Shown here piece by piece: positions 34,741 to 43,148 of a stretch of DNA of 64,000 nucleotides. How positions within the stretch are numbered: position 1 is the first letter of the stretch; each line of letters begins with the position of its first letter. The DNA comes from a virus. A program made the translations under genes and the position numbers. The stretch is from positions 1 to 64,000 of IMG/VR virus record IMGVR_UViG_3300024348_000023. One strand, given 5' to 3'. The notes under the pieces are model-generated. The model worked only from the letters and a program-made list of their open reading frames with translations. It ran no database searches and was not told where the DNA came from.

Positions 34741-35082
34741 ATGGATATTAATAACACTAAGTATAAAGTACTTGATGAAGAGAGCACACTAGGCATCTAT
34801 GTCTGGGAGATGCCAGACGGACGTTGGATTGGAGACGATGATGGGAATTTTCTTTCAGTCACGTCAAAAAAGAACAACCGATCAAGAATGGATGCTTTGG
34901 CTAGAGAAGTTCGCTCATACGGTATTTATGAGGGCCAACCTAAATTCCTTTCTGCAAGAAGAAAAATTGATGACGAAGAATTTGAATACCAAAAACAAAG
35001 ACTAAACTGGGGATTAATTCCAGACCCTATGGATATTGGTAATTACAAAGATGAAATGAAAAAGATGGGTGGCATGAGATGA
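34741..35082 (+). CDS. Pre-portal protein, 113 aa
   Basis: Unrecognised small protein that opens the head operon. Visible patterns are IYVWEMPDGRWIGDDDGNFL and MDALAREVRSYGI, then an acidic/basic helical C-terminus. It appears leaderless (see the promoter at 34704) and overlaps the portal start by four bases, so it is expressed with the portal. Small proteins in this position in other siphophages are uncharacterised; a packaging or portal-assembly role is a guess from position. Confidence 0.65.
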   Translation: MDINNTKYKVLDEESTLGIYVWEMPDGRWIGDDDGNFLSVTSKKNNRSRMDALAREVRSYGIYEGQPKFLSARRKIDDEEFEYQKQRLNWGLIPDPMDIGNYKDEMKKMGGMR

Positions 35083-36653
35083 TTGAATTTCAAGAAGAAG
35101 ACGGAAGCACAATTGATATATCAAACACAGCAGACTGGTTTTCTTTTAAAAAAGAGCAACCAACAAATGACCCATTTTCTATAAGCGGAGATGACCTAAG
35201 AAAAGTCAGAGGTTTGGGAGCATCTTTTAAGAGAAAGATTAATCGAGAATTCTCAAAATCATTTACAGGAATTGAAGGCGTAGGCACACAACAAAATCTT
35301 CTTGCACAAGCTATTAGCGGCTATGCAATGTTTGATCTTATTGAACCACCATACAATCAAGAATATCTGTCTAAAATCTATGAGGTCTCAACATATAATT
35401 ATGCAGCAATCAATGCAAAGGTTGCTAACATTGTTGGATTAGGCTATGACTTTATTGAAACAAAAAAGACAAACGATGCATTTGATTCAATTACAGATGA
35501 AAAGCAATTAGAAAGAGCCCGTAAGAAGCTTAACAAGCTGCGTCAAGATTTGCACTCATGGCTTGATACAACAAATGAAGAGGATACCTTTACTCAAACA
35601 CTAATTAAGGTTTATACAGATTTAGAAGCAACAGGCAATGGCTACATTGAAATAGGAAGAACAACAGGCGGAAACATTGGATATATTGGGCATATTCCCG
35701 CAAAGACAATGCGTGTTCGCAGATTAAGAGATGGTTTTATTCAATTGCTTTATGGTAAGGCAGTTTTCTTTAATAATTTTGGTGATTCAGAAACAGAAAA
35801 TCCTATTGCTGGACAAGAAGACCGACCAAATGAAATTATTCATTTAAAGAAATATACACCAATGAACAATTACTATGGCGTTCCAGATATTGTAGCAGCA
35901 CAAGTCGCCCTAACTGGTAATGAATTTTCTGGAAGATACAACCTAGACTATTTTGAAAACAAGGCGGTCCCAAGATATATCATTACAGTAAAGGGAGCAA
36001 AGCTTTCACCAGAGTCAGAAAGAAAGCTTCTTGAGTTTTTCCAAGTTGGCCTTAAGGGCAAAAATCATAGATCCCTCTATGTACCACTGCCATCAGATAC
36101 TCCAGACTCAAAGGTTGAGTTTAAGATGGAGCCAATTGAAGCGGGCAATCAAGAAGGCTCATTTGAAAAGTATCGTAAATCAAATAGAGATGAAATACTT
36201 CTTGCTCACCGTGTACCAATTAATAAGATTGGAACCCCAGAAGGAGTTAATTTAGCAGTTGCTCGTGATGCAGATAAGACATTTAAAGAGCAGGTTTGCC
36301 GTCCAGCACAAATGATTTTAGAAAAGAAAATCAATAAAATATTTGACGAGAAGACAGATGCCTTAATATTAAAGTTTAATGAGCTGACATTGACCGATGA
36401 AGATACTCAGTCTAAAATTGATGAGAGATATTTACGCATGCAGGTTATTACGCCTAATGAGGTTAGAATCAGAAAGGGCATGATTCCAATTGATGGTGGA
36501 GACCAGGTTGTTGAATTAAAGCCACAAGCAGCAGCAGAAGCAAAAGCCCAAGCTGGAAATACCAGACAAAGATCACAAGATCGCCAAGCAACCGCTCCAG
36601 ATGTCTCTGGAGAAGGCAGAAATGCCAAGGGTGATGGCAGACAAGTTGACTAA
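35079..36653 (+). CDS. Portal protein
   Basis: 524 residues. Forms the dodecameric ring through which DNA enters and leaves the head. The portal pattern is clear: YNYAAINAKVANIVGLGYDF, TLIKVYTDLEATGNGYIEIG, GYIGHIPAKTMRVRR, HLKKYTPMNNYYGVPDIVAA, then FEKYRKSNRDEILLAHRVPI with NKIG, which is characteristic of PBSX/SPP1-related portals. The C-terminus is Gln/Ala/Arg-rich and disordered. It lies before the protease and major capsid protein, as expected. Terminase would normally be nearby but is not in this window. Confidence 0.88.
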   Translation: MIEFQEEDGSTIDISNTADWFSFKKEQPTNDPFSISGDDLRKVRGLGASFKRKINREFSKSFTGIEGVGTQQNLLAQAISGYAMFDLIEPPYNQEYLSKIYEVSTYNYAAINAKVANIVGLGYDFIETKKTNDAFDSITDEKQLERARKKLNKLRQDLHSWLDTTNEEDTFTQTLIKVYTDLEATGNGYIEIGRTTGGNIGYIGHIPAKTMRVRRLRDGFIQLLYGKAVFFNNFGDSETENPIAGQEDRPNEIIHLKKYTPMNNYYGVPDIVAAQVALTGNEFSGRYNLDYFENKAVPRYIITVKGAKLSPESERKLLEFFQVGLKGKNHRSLYVPLPSDTPDSKVEFKMEPIEAGNQEGSFEKYRKSNRDEILLAHRVPINKIGTPEGVNLAVARDADKTFKEQVCRPAQMILEKKINKIFDEKTDALILKFNELTLTDEDTQSKIDERYLRMQVITPNEVRIRKGMIPIDGGDQVVELKPQAAAEAKAQAGNTRQRSQDRQATAPDVSGEGRNAKGDGRQVD

Positions 36654-36670
36654 CTTTACTCAACTGTTAT

Positions 36671-36699
36671 TTGCCTTTTTATATATAAGTCGCTAAAAT
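36671..36699 (+). promoter_or_regulatory. Leaderless promoter of the protease gene
   Basis: TTGCCT (36671-36676), 17 bases, TAAAAT (36694-36699), then 7 bases and the ATG at 36707, with no ribosome site. The same two hexamers with the same spacing recur at 42332-42360. Confidence 0.65.
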
Positions 36700-36706
36700 T
36701 AAGCAT

Positions 36707-38062
36707 ATGAATATTGAAAAGTCTTTGTGGTCCAGTCATGGCGACAACATCAGTCTATCGGTTCCCTTTACTAAGGTTAACCGTGAAAAAAGAACGGTGT
36801 CTGGATTTGCCACATTAGATAACGTTGACCAAACAGGTGACGTTGTTACAGCAGAAGCAAGCATGAAAGCTTTTGAAAATTTCAGAGGGAACCTTCGTGA
36901 GATGCATAATTCTGTTGCTGTTGGAAAAGTTGTTTCTTTTAAACCAGAAACTTATTATGATCCAACTACAAAAAAGTTTTATAATGGCGTTTATGTAGAT
37001 GCTTATATTTCAAAGGGTGCACAAGATACATGGGAAAAGGTTCTTGACGGAACTCTTTCAGGTTTTTCAATTGGCGGAAAGATTAATGATTCAGATAAAG
37101 AAGTTAATAAGTCAAACGGTCAAACAGTAAGATTTATTAAGGATTACGATCTAATTGAACTTTCTATTGTTGATTCACCAGCAAACGAACTATGCAATAT
37201 CATTTCTATTCAAAAAGTAAATGGTGCATTGATGTTTAAAGGAATTGCAACTGAAGTTACAACTGAAAATATTTTTTATTGTGAAGATAGTAATTCTGTT
37301 TTTATCTCAACAGAAAAAACATATGACTCACCAGTATCTGGAAAGCCAGCTCAACTAATTGGTTGGGTTGAAAGTTCAGATATTAATAAGTCAAAAGAGA
37401 TTGATAAGATTCTTGATGCATATAAGCACTCAAGATTTACGTTGCCTGATACACAAATAGCAAAACAGGCAAACGCAGAAGGAGGTAATGAAGTGTCAGA
37501 AAATACAGAAAACGTAGTTGTCGAAGATGCAGCAGTCGAAGCAGCAGCTGAAGCAGTAGCACCAGAAGCAACCGTAGAAGAGACAGCAGTAGTTGCAGAT
37601 GATGCAGCACCTGCAGTCGAAGATGCTCCTGCAGAAGAAGCAGCAGCAGAAGACACAACTGCCGAGACTCTGGAAAAAGCAGCCGACGTATCAGAAGATA
37701 AGGTTGATGAACCTGATTTTGCAAAGATGTTAGGCGATCTAAAAGGCTTTTTTTCAGAAACTCTAAACAAGGCATCAGAAGTTAATGCAGCACAAGTAAC
37801 AACAATCCAAGAGACTGTTGAAGCTTTTAGCAAGAGCGTAGATGCTAGAATTTCAGAGTTGGCAGAACAACACACAGTGCTTTCAAGCGCTGTAAAAGAT
37901 ATCAAGAGCACGATTGATGGTGTACAAAAGCGTGTCGATGCAGTAGAGTCCGAGACTGCAATTAAGAAGTCTTCTGATCTTGGCCGATCAGAGGAAGTAA
38001 CAATCAAGAAATCTAAATGGAACGGTTCTTTCCTCGGTTCCGTGAACGAAATATTTAACTAA
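36707..38062 (+). CDS. Prohead protease fused to a scaffold domain
   Basis: 451 residues. Residues 1-170 are an HK97-type (S78) prohead protease: FATLDNVDQTGDVVTAEA, His67 in REMHNSV, Ser121 in SGFSIGG, and DLIELSIVDSPAN as the third-residue region. Residues 171-250 are an extra domain without a recognised family. From about 263 onward comes an Ala/Glu-rich disordered segment and a coiled coil (TTIQETVEAFSKSVDARISE; VQKRVDAVESE), typical of delta-domain scaffolds. The protease matures the head by removing scaffold. The gene contains an in-frame internal start at 37493, so one gene can make the fusion and free scaffold. Confidence 0.85.
   Translation: MNIEKSLWSSHGDNISLSVPFTKVNREKRTVSGFATLDNVDQTGDVVTAEASMKAFENFRGNLREMHNSVAVGKVVSFKPETYYDPTTKKFYNGVYVDAYISKGAQDTWEKVLDGTLSGFSIGGKINDSDKEVNKSNGQTVRFIKDYDLIELSIVDSPANELCNIISIQKVNGALMFKGIATEVTTENIFYCEDSNSVFISTEKTYDSPVSGKPAQLIGWVESSDINKSKEIDKILDAYKHSRFTLPDTQIAKQANAEGGNEVSENTENVVVEDAAVEAAAEAVAPEATVEETAVVADDAAPAVEDAPAEEAAAEDTTAETLEKAADVSEDKVDEPDFAKMLGDLKGFFSETLNKASEVNAAQVTTIQETVEAFSKSVDARISELAEQHTVLSSAVKDIKSTIDGVQKRVDAVESETAIKKSSDLGRSEEVTIKKSKWNGSFLGSVNEIFN
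37493..38062 (+). CDS. Internal in-frame scaffold protein, GTG start
   Basis: Inside the protease gene, AAGGAGG (37479-37485) stands 7 bases before GTG at 37493, in the same frame. Translation from there gives a 189-residue protein beginning at the Ala/Glu-rich segment and containing only the scaffold part. Nested scaffold genes in frame with a protease are established in lambda (Nu3 within C). The ideal ribosome site in the middle of a gene that itself lacks one at its own start is the main evidence. Confidence 0.7.
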   Translation: MSENTENVVVEDAAVEAAAEAVAPEATVEETAVVADDAAPAVEDAPAEEAAAEDTTAETLEKAADVSEDKVDEPDFAKMLGDLKGFFSETLNKASEVNAAQVTTIQETVEAFSKSVDARISELAEQHTVLSSAVKDIKSTIDGVQKRVDAVESETAIKKSSDLGRSEEVTIKKSKWNGSFLGSVNEIFN

Positions 38063-38077
38063 GGTAGGTAAAATAAT

Positions 38078-39127
38078 ATGAGCAATGAACTATTAGAAAA
38101 AGCAGCCGCAGCTGGTGCAACAGTATCAACTGGATTTGGCTCAACAACTGGTGGAACAGGAGTACACAGAGCTTCCGAAAACGGAAACGGTGGACTACTT
38201 AACCCAGAACAATCTGCTCGCTTCCTAGACTATATGTTCGACGCAACCGTAATCGGTAAGGTTGCCCGCACAGTTAGACTTAAGGCAGACACAGCAGAGA
38301 TTGACCGCATGTCAATTGGCGAGAAGCTTATGCGCCTCGCATCAGAAGGAGAAAACACTGGTGAAAACAGTGCAGTAACTTTCTCAAAGATCTCTTTGAC
38401 AACAAAGAAGCTTCGTATGGACTGGGAGCTTTCAACAGAGTCTCTAGAAGACAACATTGAAGGTGCAGACCTTGAAGATCACATTGCCCGCTTGATGGCA
38501 ACACAAGCAGGAAATGACATCGAAGATGTTATCCTTAACGGAAACACAGCTCTAACAGGAGATGCTCTTTACAAGTCATTTGATGGCGTTGTAAAGAAGG
38601 CAAAGGCATCAGGACGTGTCGTAGACGCAAACGGTGCTGGAGTTTCTCGTGAAGTATTCAACAAGGCACTTAAGGCTATGCCACGTAAGTACAAGCAGCG
38701 TCGTGGAGACCTTCGCTTCCTTGCTGGATCAAACTTGATTCAAGACTTCCTATATGCTAACAGCATTGGAACAAATCAGACAATTCCACAAGATATCGCT
38801 TCAAGCGTTATCCGTGGAGGAGTTGCACCACTAGGTGGACCTGCAGGATATGTGGCACCATTCGCATTTGGTATTCCAATTGTTGAAGTTCCACTTCTTC
38901 CAGAGACACAAGCTGGAGATTACTCAGGACAAACTGGTTCACACGGAGATATCCACTTGACATTCCCAAATAACGTAGTTATTGGTATCAAGCGTGATGT
39001 AACTGTTTACCGTTTCTTCTGGCCACGTAAGGACTCAATCGAGTACACAATGTACACACGTGTTGGCGTCCAGATCGAACAAGCTGATGCTTGGGTAGTC
39101 GTAAAGAACGTTAAGGTTGCTTCTTAA
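38078..39127 (+). CDS. Major capsid protein, HK97 fold
   Basis: 349 residues. The N-terminal arm is short because the scaffold is separate. Landmarks of the HK97 fold include GLLNPEQSARFLDYMFDATV, GENSAVTFSKISLTTKKLRM (E-loop/P-domain region), SLEDNIEGADLEDHIARLM, NDIEDVILNGNTAL and the A-domain FAFGIPIVEVPLLPET, ending with RVGVQIEQADAWVVVKNV. Codons are more biased to C-ending forms than in the fibres, consistent with high expression. It follows the protease-scaffold gene and is followed by a strong terminator. Confidence 0.9.
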   Translation: MSNELLEKAAAAGATVSTGFGSTTGGTGVHRASENGNGGLLNPEQSARFLDYMFDATVIGKVARTVRLKADTAEIDRMSIGEKLMRLASEGENTGENSAVTFSKISLTTKKLRMDWELSTESLEDNIEGADLEDHIARLMATQAGNDIEDVILNGNTALTGDALYKSFDGVVKKAKASGRVVDANGAGVSREVFNKALKAMPRKYKQRRGDLRFLAGSNLIQDFLYANSIGTNQTIPQDIASSVIRGGVAPLGGPAGYVAPFAFGIPIVEVPLLPETQAGDYSGQTGSHGDIHLTFPNNVVIGIKRDVTVYRFFWPRKDSIEYTMYTRVGVQIEQADAWVVVKNVKVAS

Positions 39128-39143
39128 TTAGAATTAACCCTAG

Positions 39144-39175
39144 AAAGGCCCCCAATTAATTTTGGGGGCTTTTCA
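39144..39175 (+). terminator. Strong terminator after the major capsid gene
   Basis: GCCCCCAA (39148-39155) pairs perfectly with TTGGGGGC (39162-39169) around TTAATT, with additional A-T pairs outside, followed by TTTTCATTTTAATTT. The -35 of the next promoter overlaps the T-tract. Confidence 0.9.
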
Positions 39176-39198
39176 TTTTAATTTAACAATGCTATAAT
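39170..39198 (+). promoter_or_regulatory. Promoter for the connector genes
   Basis: TTTTCA (39170-39175), 17 bases, TGC-TATAAT (-10 at 39193-39198). Initiation near 39205 precedes AAAGGAG and the ATG at 39224. It restarts transcription directly after the capsid terminator. Confidence 0.7.
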
Positions 39199-39223
39199 TG
39201 AAGAACCTAACAAAGGAGAATAT

Positions 39224-39631
39224 ATGTCATTTGAGACATTAAAAGTTGCAGAACTCAGAAAAATTGCAGAGGACTTTGCAGTTGATACTGATGGAATTAA
39301 GAACAAGGCAGACGTTATTGCCGCACTTGCCGAAGAGGGCGTAACATGGTCTGTATATCAAAAGACAATTAAAGATGTTGAAGAGGCGGCTGAAGAGTTT
39401 GCTGAAACAGAAGAAATCCTTCCTAGATTTGATCCAAAGTCAGATAAGCCAGAGGACACAGTTCTAGTTAGAATGACTAGAGAAAATTATAGATACGATA
39501 TAGTTGGATACACTTTTACAAAGGAGCACCCTTTTGTTGCAATGACAGAAGAAGATGCTCAGAAAATTTTTGACAAGGAGGAAGGTTTCCGCATAGCAAC
39601 CCCTAAAGAAGTTCAGGATTACTACGCTTAA
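39224..39631 (+). CDS. Head-associated protein with HeH/SAP-like N-terminus, 135 aa
   Basis: The first 45 residues (LKVAELRKIAEDFAVDTDGI, KNKADVIAALAEEGVTW) match the short helix-extended loop-helix (HeH/LEM or Rho-N-like) motif found in many phage head-region proteins. The rest contains ENYRYDIVGYTFTKEHPFVA and FRIATPKEVQDYY, similar to small proteins placed between capsid and connector genes. Possible DNA or capsid contact; role unproven. Confidence 0.65.
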   Translation: MSFETLKVAELRKIAEDFAVDTDGIKNKADVIAALAEEGVTWSVYQKTIKDVEEAAEEFAETEEILPRFDPKSDKPEDTVLVRMTRENYRYDIVGYTFTKEHPFVAMTEEDAQKIFDKEEGFRIATPKEVQDYYA

Positions 39632-39641
39632 CCTTTATTAA

Positions 39642-40622
39642 ATGGAGATATTAGTAGGTACAAACTCACCAGTAAAGCACAAGGTTTATTGGAAGGGCTC
39701 TCCAAGAGATGCTGATAGTCTTCCTGTTGTTAGAGTTTATGACATAACGGAAGACCCAGCAATAACTCCTGCTATAAATCCAGGAACACTTCTTACAACA
39801 TTAACTCCAACAAAAATGGAAACAGATATTGGTGTTTATGAGGTGTATCCACCACACTCACTAACAGATAGAAATAAACAGTTAAAGCTTGTTTGGCAAT
39901 ATAGCGTAGATGGAACTACTATTACAAAAGAGCATAAGCTTTTTGTTGTAACTCCTTATGTTGATATTACTCAAGCAGGAGATGTCTTAAAGTTGGGGTC
40001 GGATCCTTCTGACCCAAACTACAAGTCTTATTTTGAAATTGCAGAAGCTGAAAGATATGCAAGAAAGATAATTGAAAATTATACTGGACAAACATTTAGT
40101 CTCTACGACGATGTCCATACCGTATACGGTGCAGGAGCAGATGTATTGCCTTTGCCATTTAAGCTTGCAGATTTACATGAGCTTTATCAAAATGACGTGT
40201 TGCTAGTTGACACTATTAACAATGTAAATAACTGGAACTACAGCACTATTATTTCTGAAAGCGGTTTTGGGCTAAGAATTAATCGTGTAGATATGATTGA
40301 CAACACAGTCTATGTGGCAAATGGTATGATTCCTCCATCTATAAATGACATGGGTAACGGAGCATTTGCAAAAGATAGCGTATATCGTGTTGCAGGTAGA
40401 TACGGTTGGGATCAAGTTCCAGATGAAGTTGAGCTTGCAGCAATTGAGCTTATGAAAGATTATTTCTCAAAGGATAAGGTCTGGAGAGACAAGTATATGA
40501 AGAGCATATCAACATTTGACTGGAAGTTTGAATATAATTCTGAGACATACAGGGGCACTGGAAACGTTTATGTTGACCAAATTCTATTGCCTTATGTAAT
40601 CAATCAGATGGTAGTTATCTAA
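39642..40622 (+). CDS. Head-tail connector (adaptor) protein
   Basis: 326 residues. The N-terminal half is a beta domain (VGTNSPVKHKVYWKGSPRDA; YEVYPPHSLTDRNKQLKLVW). The C-terminal half has the connector helical pattern (YFEIAEAERYARKIIENYTG; ELAAIELMKDYFSKDKVWRD). In this position between capsid and closure proteins, an adaptor that binds the portal is expected. Its start lacks a clear ribosome site and lies 11 bases after the previous stop, so it may rely on re-initiation. It is coupled by TAATG to the next gene. Confidence 0.65.
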   Translation: MEILVGTNSPVKHKVYWKGSPRDADSLPVVRVYDITEDPAITPAINPGTLLTTLTPTKMETDIGVYEVYPPHSLTDRNKQLKLVWQYSVDGTTITKEHKLFVVTPYVDITQAGDVLKLGSDPSDPNYKSYFEIAEAERYARKIIENYTGQTFSLYDDVHTVYGAGADVLPLPFKLADLHELYQNDVLLVDTINNVNNWNYSTIISESGFGLRINRVDMIDNTVYVANGMIPPSINDMGNGAFAKDSVYRVAGRYGWDQVPDEVELAAIELMKDYFSKDKVWRDKYMKSISTFDWKFEYNSETYRGTGNVYVDQILLPYVINQMVVI

Positions 40623-41050
40623 TGTTTAATATTATAGATTCAGTATTAAGCATGAAGATGGATGTTTACAAGCAAGTAGACTACCAAGACTCAAATACTG
40701 GTGCTCTTAAAAGAGAGTGGCAATATGACAGAAGTATGGCATGTCATGCAAAAGGCGTCATATCAAACTCTGCTTCAACAAGAACTGGTGATAAGCAGGT
40801 CTTAAGTAATAGATATACAAATGATCAGATTCTTCAAATTAGAACAACAGAAAAAGTAAGCCTTCGTGAAAAGATTACAAACATACTTGGCTCAGATGGC
40901 ACAAGCATCTGGGTAGAGGCAAACTTTCCAACAGACACCCCAACAGTTTTTGAGGTTATGGGATCAACACCAATGACAGATCCTTTCGGAACTGTTGTTG
41001 GCTACAATACTACTGTGAAAAGATCGGAAAATCAAACAATTGGATACTAG
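40622..41050 (+). CDS. Head closure-like (stopper) protein, 142 aa
   Basis: A small beta-rich protein with DVYKQVDYQDSNTGALKREW at the start and LRIRTTEKVSLREKI-like strands (QILQIRTTEKVSLREKITNI) in the middle, ending in PTVFEVMGSTPMTDPFGTVV. Size and position after the adaptor match head-completion proteins of siphophages that seal the portal after packaging. There is no strong family signature, so the call rests largely on order. Confidence 0.6.
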   Translation: MFNIIDSVLSMKMDVYKQVDYQDSNTGALKREWQYDRSMACHAKGVISNSASTRTGDKQVLSNRYTNDQILQIRTTEKVSLREKITNILGSDGTSIWVEANFPTDTPTVFEVMGSTPMTDPFGTVVGYNTTVKRSENQTIGY

Positions 41051-41834
41051 TGCCGTATTAGTAAAAGCAGCCAGTGGTTTACAGAAAACCATGGGTGGAA
41101 CTAAGGGCACAATTTTACAAGATAGCACAGTAGCTCAAATATCTGCAGCTATATATTATCAAGCATCTGTTGTTTCAAAGATAATAACTAATAAACAATT
41201 TCAGTCAAAATTTCAAAGCATTTTGTTTTCACAGATTAAAAAAGATTTTGGAAACTATGTAGACTCTCAAGCTAGAACAAACCCTAAAAGTTTGCATCAT
41301 GTCTACGAATGGAAAAAGGTTGGAACCCCATCAGCAAGACTATTTGATTTAAAGATAGCTGGAACAGAGGGACTTTCTTTTAAAATTGTTTCTGAATTCA
41401 AGCCATCTAAATCAATGGTTCCAACAAACTTTGGTAAAGCAAGACATGTATTTACAAACAAAGCTTCCGTGATGGAGGCTGGAAATCCAGTAACGATTAG
41501 ACCTAAAAATGCAGAAAGACTTGTTTTTGAAATGGATGGCGTTGTTATTAGAATGCCTAAAGGTATGCCAGTTGTAGTTAAAAGACCAGGCGGCGGAAAA
41601 GCTACTGGAAGATATAAGATAGAGTACGCTAGATTCTTTACTGGTAATCTTGTAAACCTATCAATCAAAAATTCAAAGTTTCAGCAAATATTTAATTCAT
41701 CTGTAAGCAAGGCAATAAAATTGCCAGCAGATATTAAAAAGGTTAAATATTCTTTTTCACCAAATACAGTCAACATGCAGGCTGAGACAGCCCTTGCACT
41801 AGCTTTTGGAGGCTCAAATGACAACGGATTATAA
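41040..41834 (+). CDS. Neck protein, HK97 gp10-like, 264 aa (TTG start)
   Basis: Starts at TTG overlapping the previous gene by 11 bases; no ATG is available nearby. The protein is basic (many Lys) with helical segments (YYQASVVSKIITNKQFQSKF; KDFGNYVDSQARTNP) and a beta part (LVFEMDGVVIRMPKGMPVVV). Between the closure and tail-terminator genes, the usual protein is a neck or tail-completion factor, which fits the size. Function inferred from order. Confidence 0.6.
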   Translation: MDTSAVLVKAASGLQKTMGGTKGTILQDSTVAQISAAIYYQASVVSKIITNKQFQSKFQSILFSQIKKDFGNYVDSQARTNPKSLHHVYEWKKVGTPSARLFDLKIAGTEGLSFKIVSEFKPSKSMVPTNFGKARHVFTNKASVMEAGNPVTIRPKNAERLVFEMDGVVIRMPKGMPVVVKRPGGGKATGRYKIEYARFFTGNLVNLSIKNSKFQQIFNSSVSKAIKLPADIKKVKYSFSPNTVNMQAETALALAFGGSNDNGL

Positions 41835-42330
41835 TTATGATGTAATGCTAGATCTTCGTAAGCATTTATGGAGTCAGCTTAAGTCTAATGACCTATTTGA
41901 GGCATCAGATTACTATAGCGATAATCTGGGCGAAGAGCTTATTCCAATTATTCCAGTTCAACAGCAACCAGAAATGAATCAGTTTTTGAGCGGAAAAAAG
42001 CATATAGTATACGATAAGATAGGCATGTCTTACGAGGATAACTGGGTCATATGCTGTGAACAAATCCTATTTACCATATATTCAACAGATATATCTGAGA
42101 TCAACCAAATTAGAAACCTAATGACAGATCTATATAGAAGAATGGATGAGTCTGCAAGGGATGCTAATCGGTATAGCGGAATATCTCAAAAGTTTAAATT
42201 TTACAGCATATTTGTAGCAGACATATCCCCTACGGCCCCTTCAGAGGAGCTAGCAGGCTTTTTATCAGCAGATGTAATACTTGAAGTAAAGTATGCAAGG
42301 CACGTAGGCACAGACGGCAGATTCCTATAG
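41818..42330 (+). CDS. Tail terminator-like protein, 170 aa
   Basis: The ATG at 41818 is chosen because GGAGG lies a few bases upstream; an ATG at 41806 would be inside that site. The protein has an alpha/beta layout (DVMLDLRKHLWSQLKSND; ISEINQIRNLMTDLYRRMDE; SADVILEVKYARH) like the tail-terminator proteins that cap the tube and join it to the head. It directly precedes the major tail protein, the expected position. Confidence 0.65.
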   Translation: MTTDYNYDVMLDLRKHLWSQLKSNDLFEASDYYSDNLGEELIPIIPVQQQPEMNQFLSGKKHIVYDKIGMSYEDNWVICCEQILFTIYSTDISEINQIRNLMTDLYRRMDESARDANRYSGISQKFKFYSIFVADISPTAPSEELAGFLSADVILEVKYARHVGTDGRFL

Positions 42331-42331
42331 T

Positions 42332-42360
42332 TTGCCTTTTGGGGCATTATACACTAAAAT
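42332..42360 (+). promoter_or_regulatory. Promoter for the major tail gene, with about 80-base leader
   Basis: TTGCCT (42332-42337), 17 bases, TAAAAT (42355-42360): the same hexamers and spacing as the protease promoter. Unlike that one, it gives a leader from about 42367 to 42447, containing an AT-run (TATATATATA) and an AGGAGG site before the ATG at 42448. Confidence 0.7.
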
Positions 42361-42447
42361 TGGATATAGAGGAAAGGGCCTAGCCAGCCACGATTTCAAA
42401 AAAGTTTAACAATATATATATATTTTTAAAACAGGAGGTAAGACACA

Positions 42448-43134
42448 ATGGCATTTAACTCAGCCAAAAATATTCTTGTGGGAGCTTCACCGCTTTACAT
42501 CTCGAATTCAGATTCATCAGTAACAGGTTATGTTGAAAACCAAGAGCCAGGTGTTGCAAAGGTTGCAACAGCTGGAAAGAAAGACGGAGTACCAGCATAT
42601 TCATCATCTGCTTCATACCGTACAACTCTTGATGCAGCACAAACTACAGCAGATAATGCTTACCGTAACGTAGGTTATACAAACAATGGTCTTCAGATCA
42701 CTTATAACCCAACTTACGATTCAGTAACTGTTGACCAGTTGCTTGATACAGCAAAGCTTTTCAAGTCTGCGATGGAAGTTATGATCGCAACAGAAATGGC
42801 AGAAGGAACACTAGAGAACGTTCTAGTTGTTTTCGGACAAGGACAATCAACTCTTACAAATTCAGGTAAGACACTTGGATTGGAAGCAGGTGCTCTTGGA
42901 GTTGCTCCAACAGAACGTCAGCTAATCGCAATTGGACAAGCTCCAACTGAGACTTCAGCTACAACAGAGCGTATTTACTATGCACGTCGTGTATTGTCTG
43001 TACAACAGACACAATTCTCGCTTGCACGTAATACTCCAACATCATTCCCAGTAACATTCCGTCTGCTACCAGACGCAGGTTACACTGGTTCAGAATACGG
43101 AAAGATTATTGACCGTACTTGGACAGTAGCTTAA
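42448..43134 (+). CDS. Major tail (tube) protein
   Basis: 228 residues. It carries NILVGASPLYISNSDSS, LQITYNPTYDSVTVDQLLDT and RRVLSVQQTQFSLARNTPTS with FPVTFRLLPDAG, the layout of siphophage tube proteins that polymerise around the tape measure. C-ending codons, a strong AGGAGG site, a dedicated promoter and a dedicated terminator all indicate high expression. It lies before the chaperone pair and the tape measure. Confidence 0.82.
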   Translation: MAFNSAKNILVGASPLYISNSDSSVTGYVENQEPGVAKVATAGKKDGVPAYSSSASYRTTLDAAQTTADNAYRNVGYTNNGLQITYNPTYDSVTVDQLLDTAKLFKSAMEVMIATEMAEGTLENVLVVFGQGQSTLTNSGKTLGLEAGALGVAPTERQLIAIGQAPTETSATTERIYYARRVLSVQQTQFSLARNTPTSFPVTFRLLPDAGYTGSEYGKIIDRTWTVA

Positions 43135-43148
43135 TTAAATTTAAGTAA

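Noticed and set aside
37351-38007. Antisense 218-residue Ser/Ala-rich frame
   Set aside because: Reverse image of the Ala/Glu-rich scaffold segment; lies wholly inside a strongly supported gene.
42380-42447. tRNA or small structured RNA in the major tail leader
   Set aside because: No cloverleaf or long stem could be drawn; the region is mostly AT-rich with one TATATATATA run.
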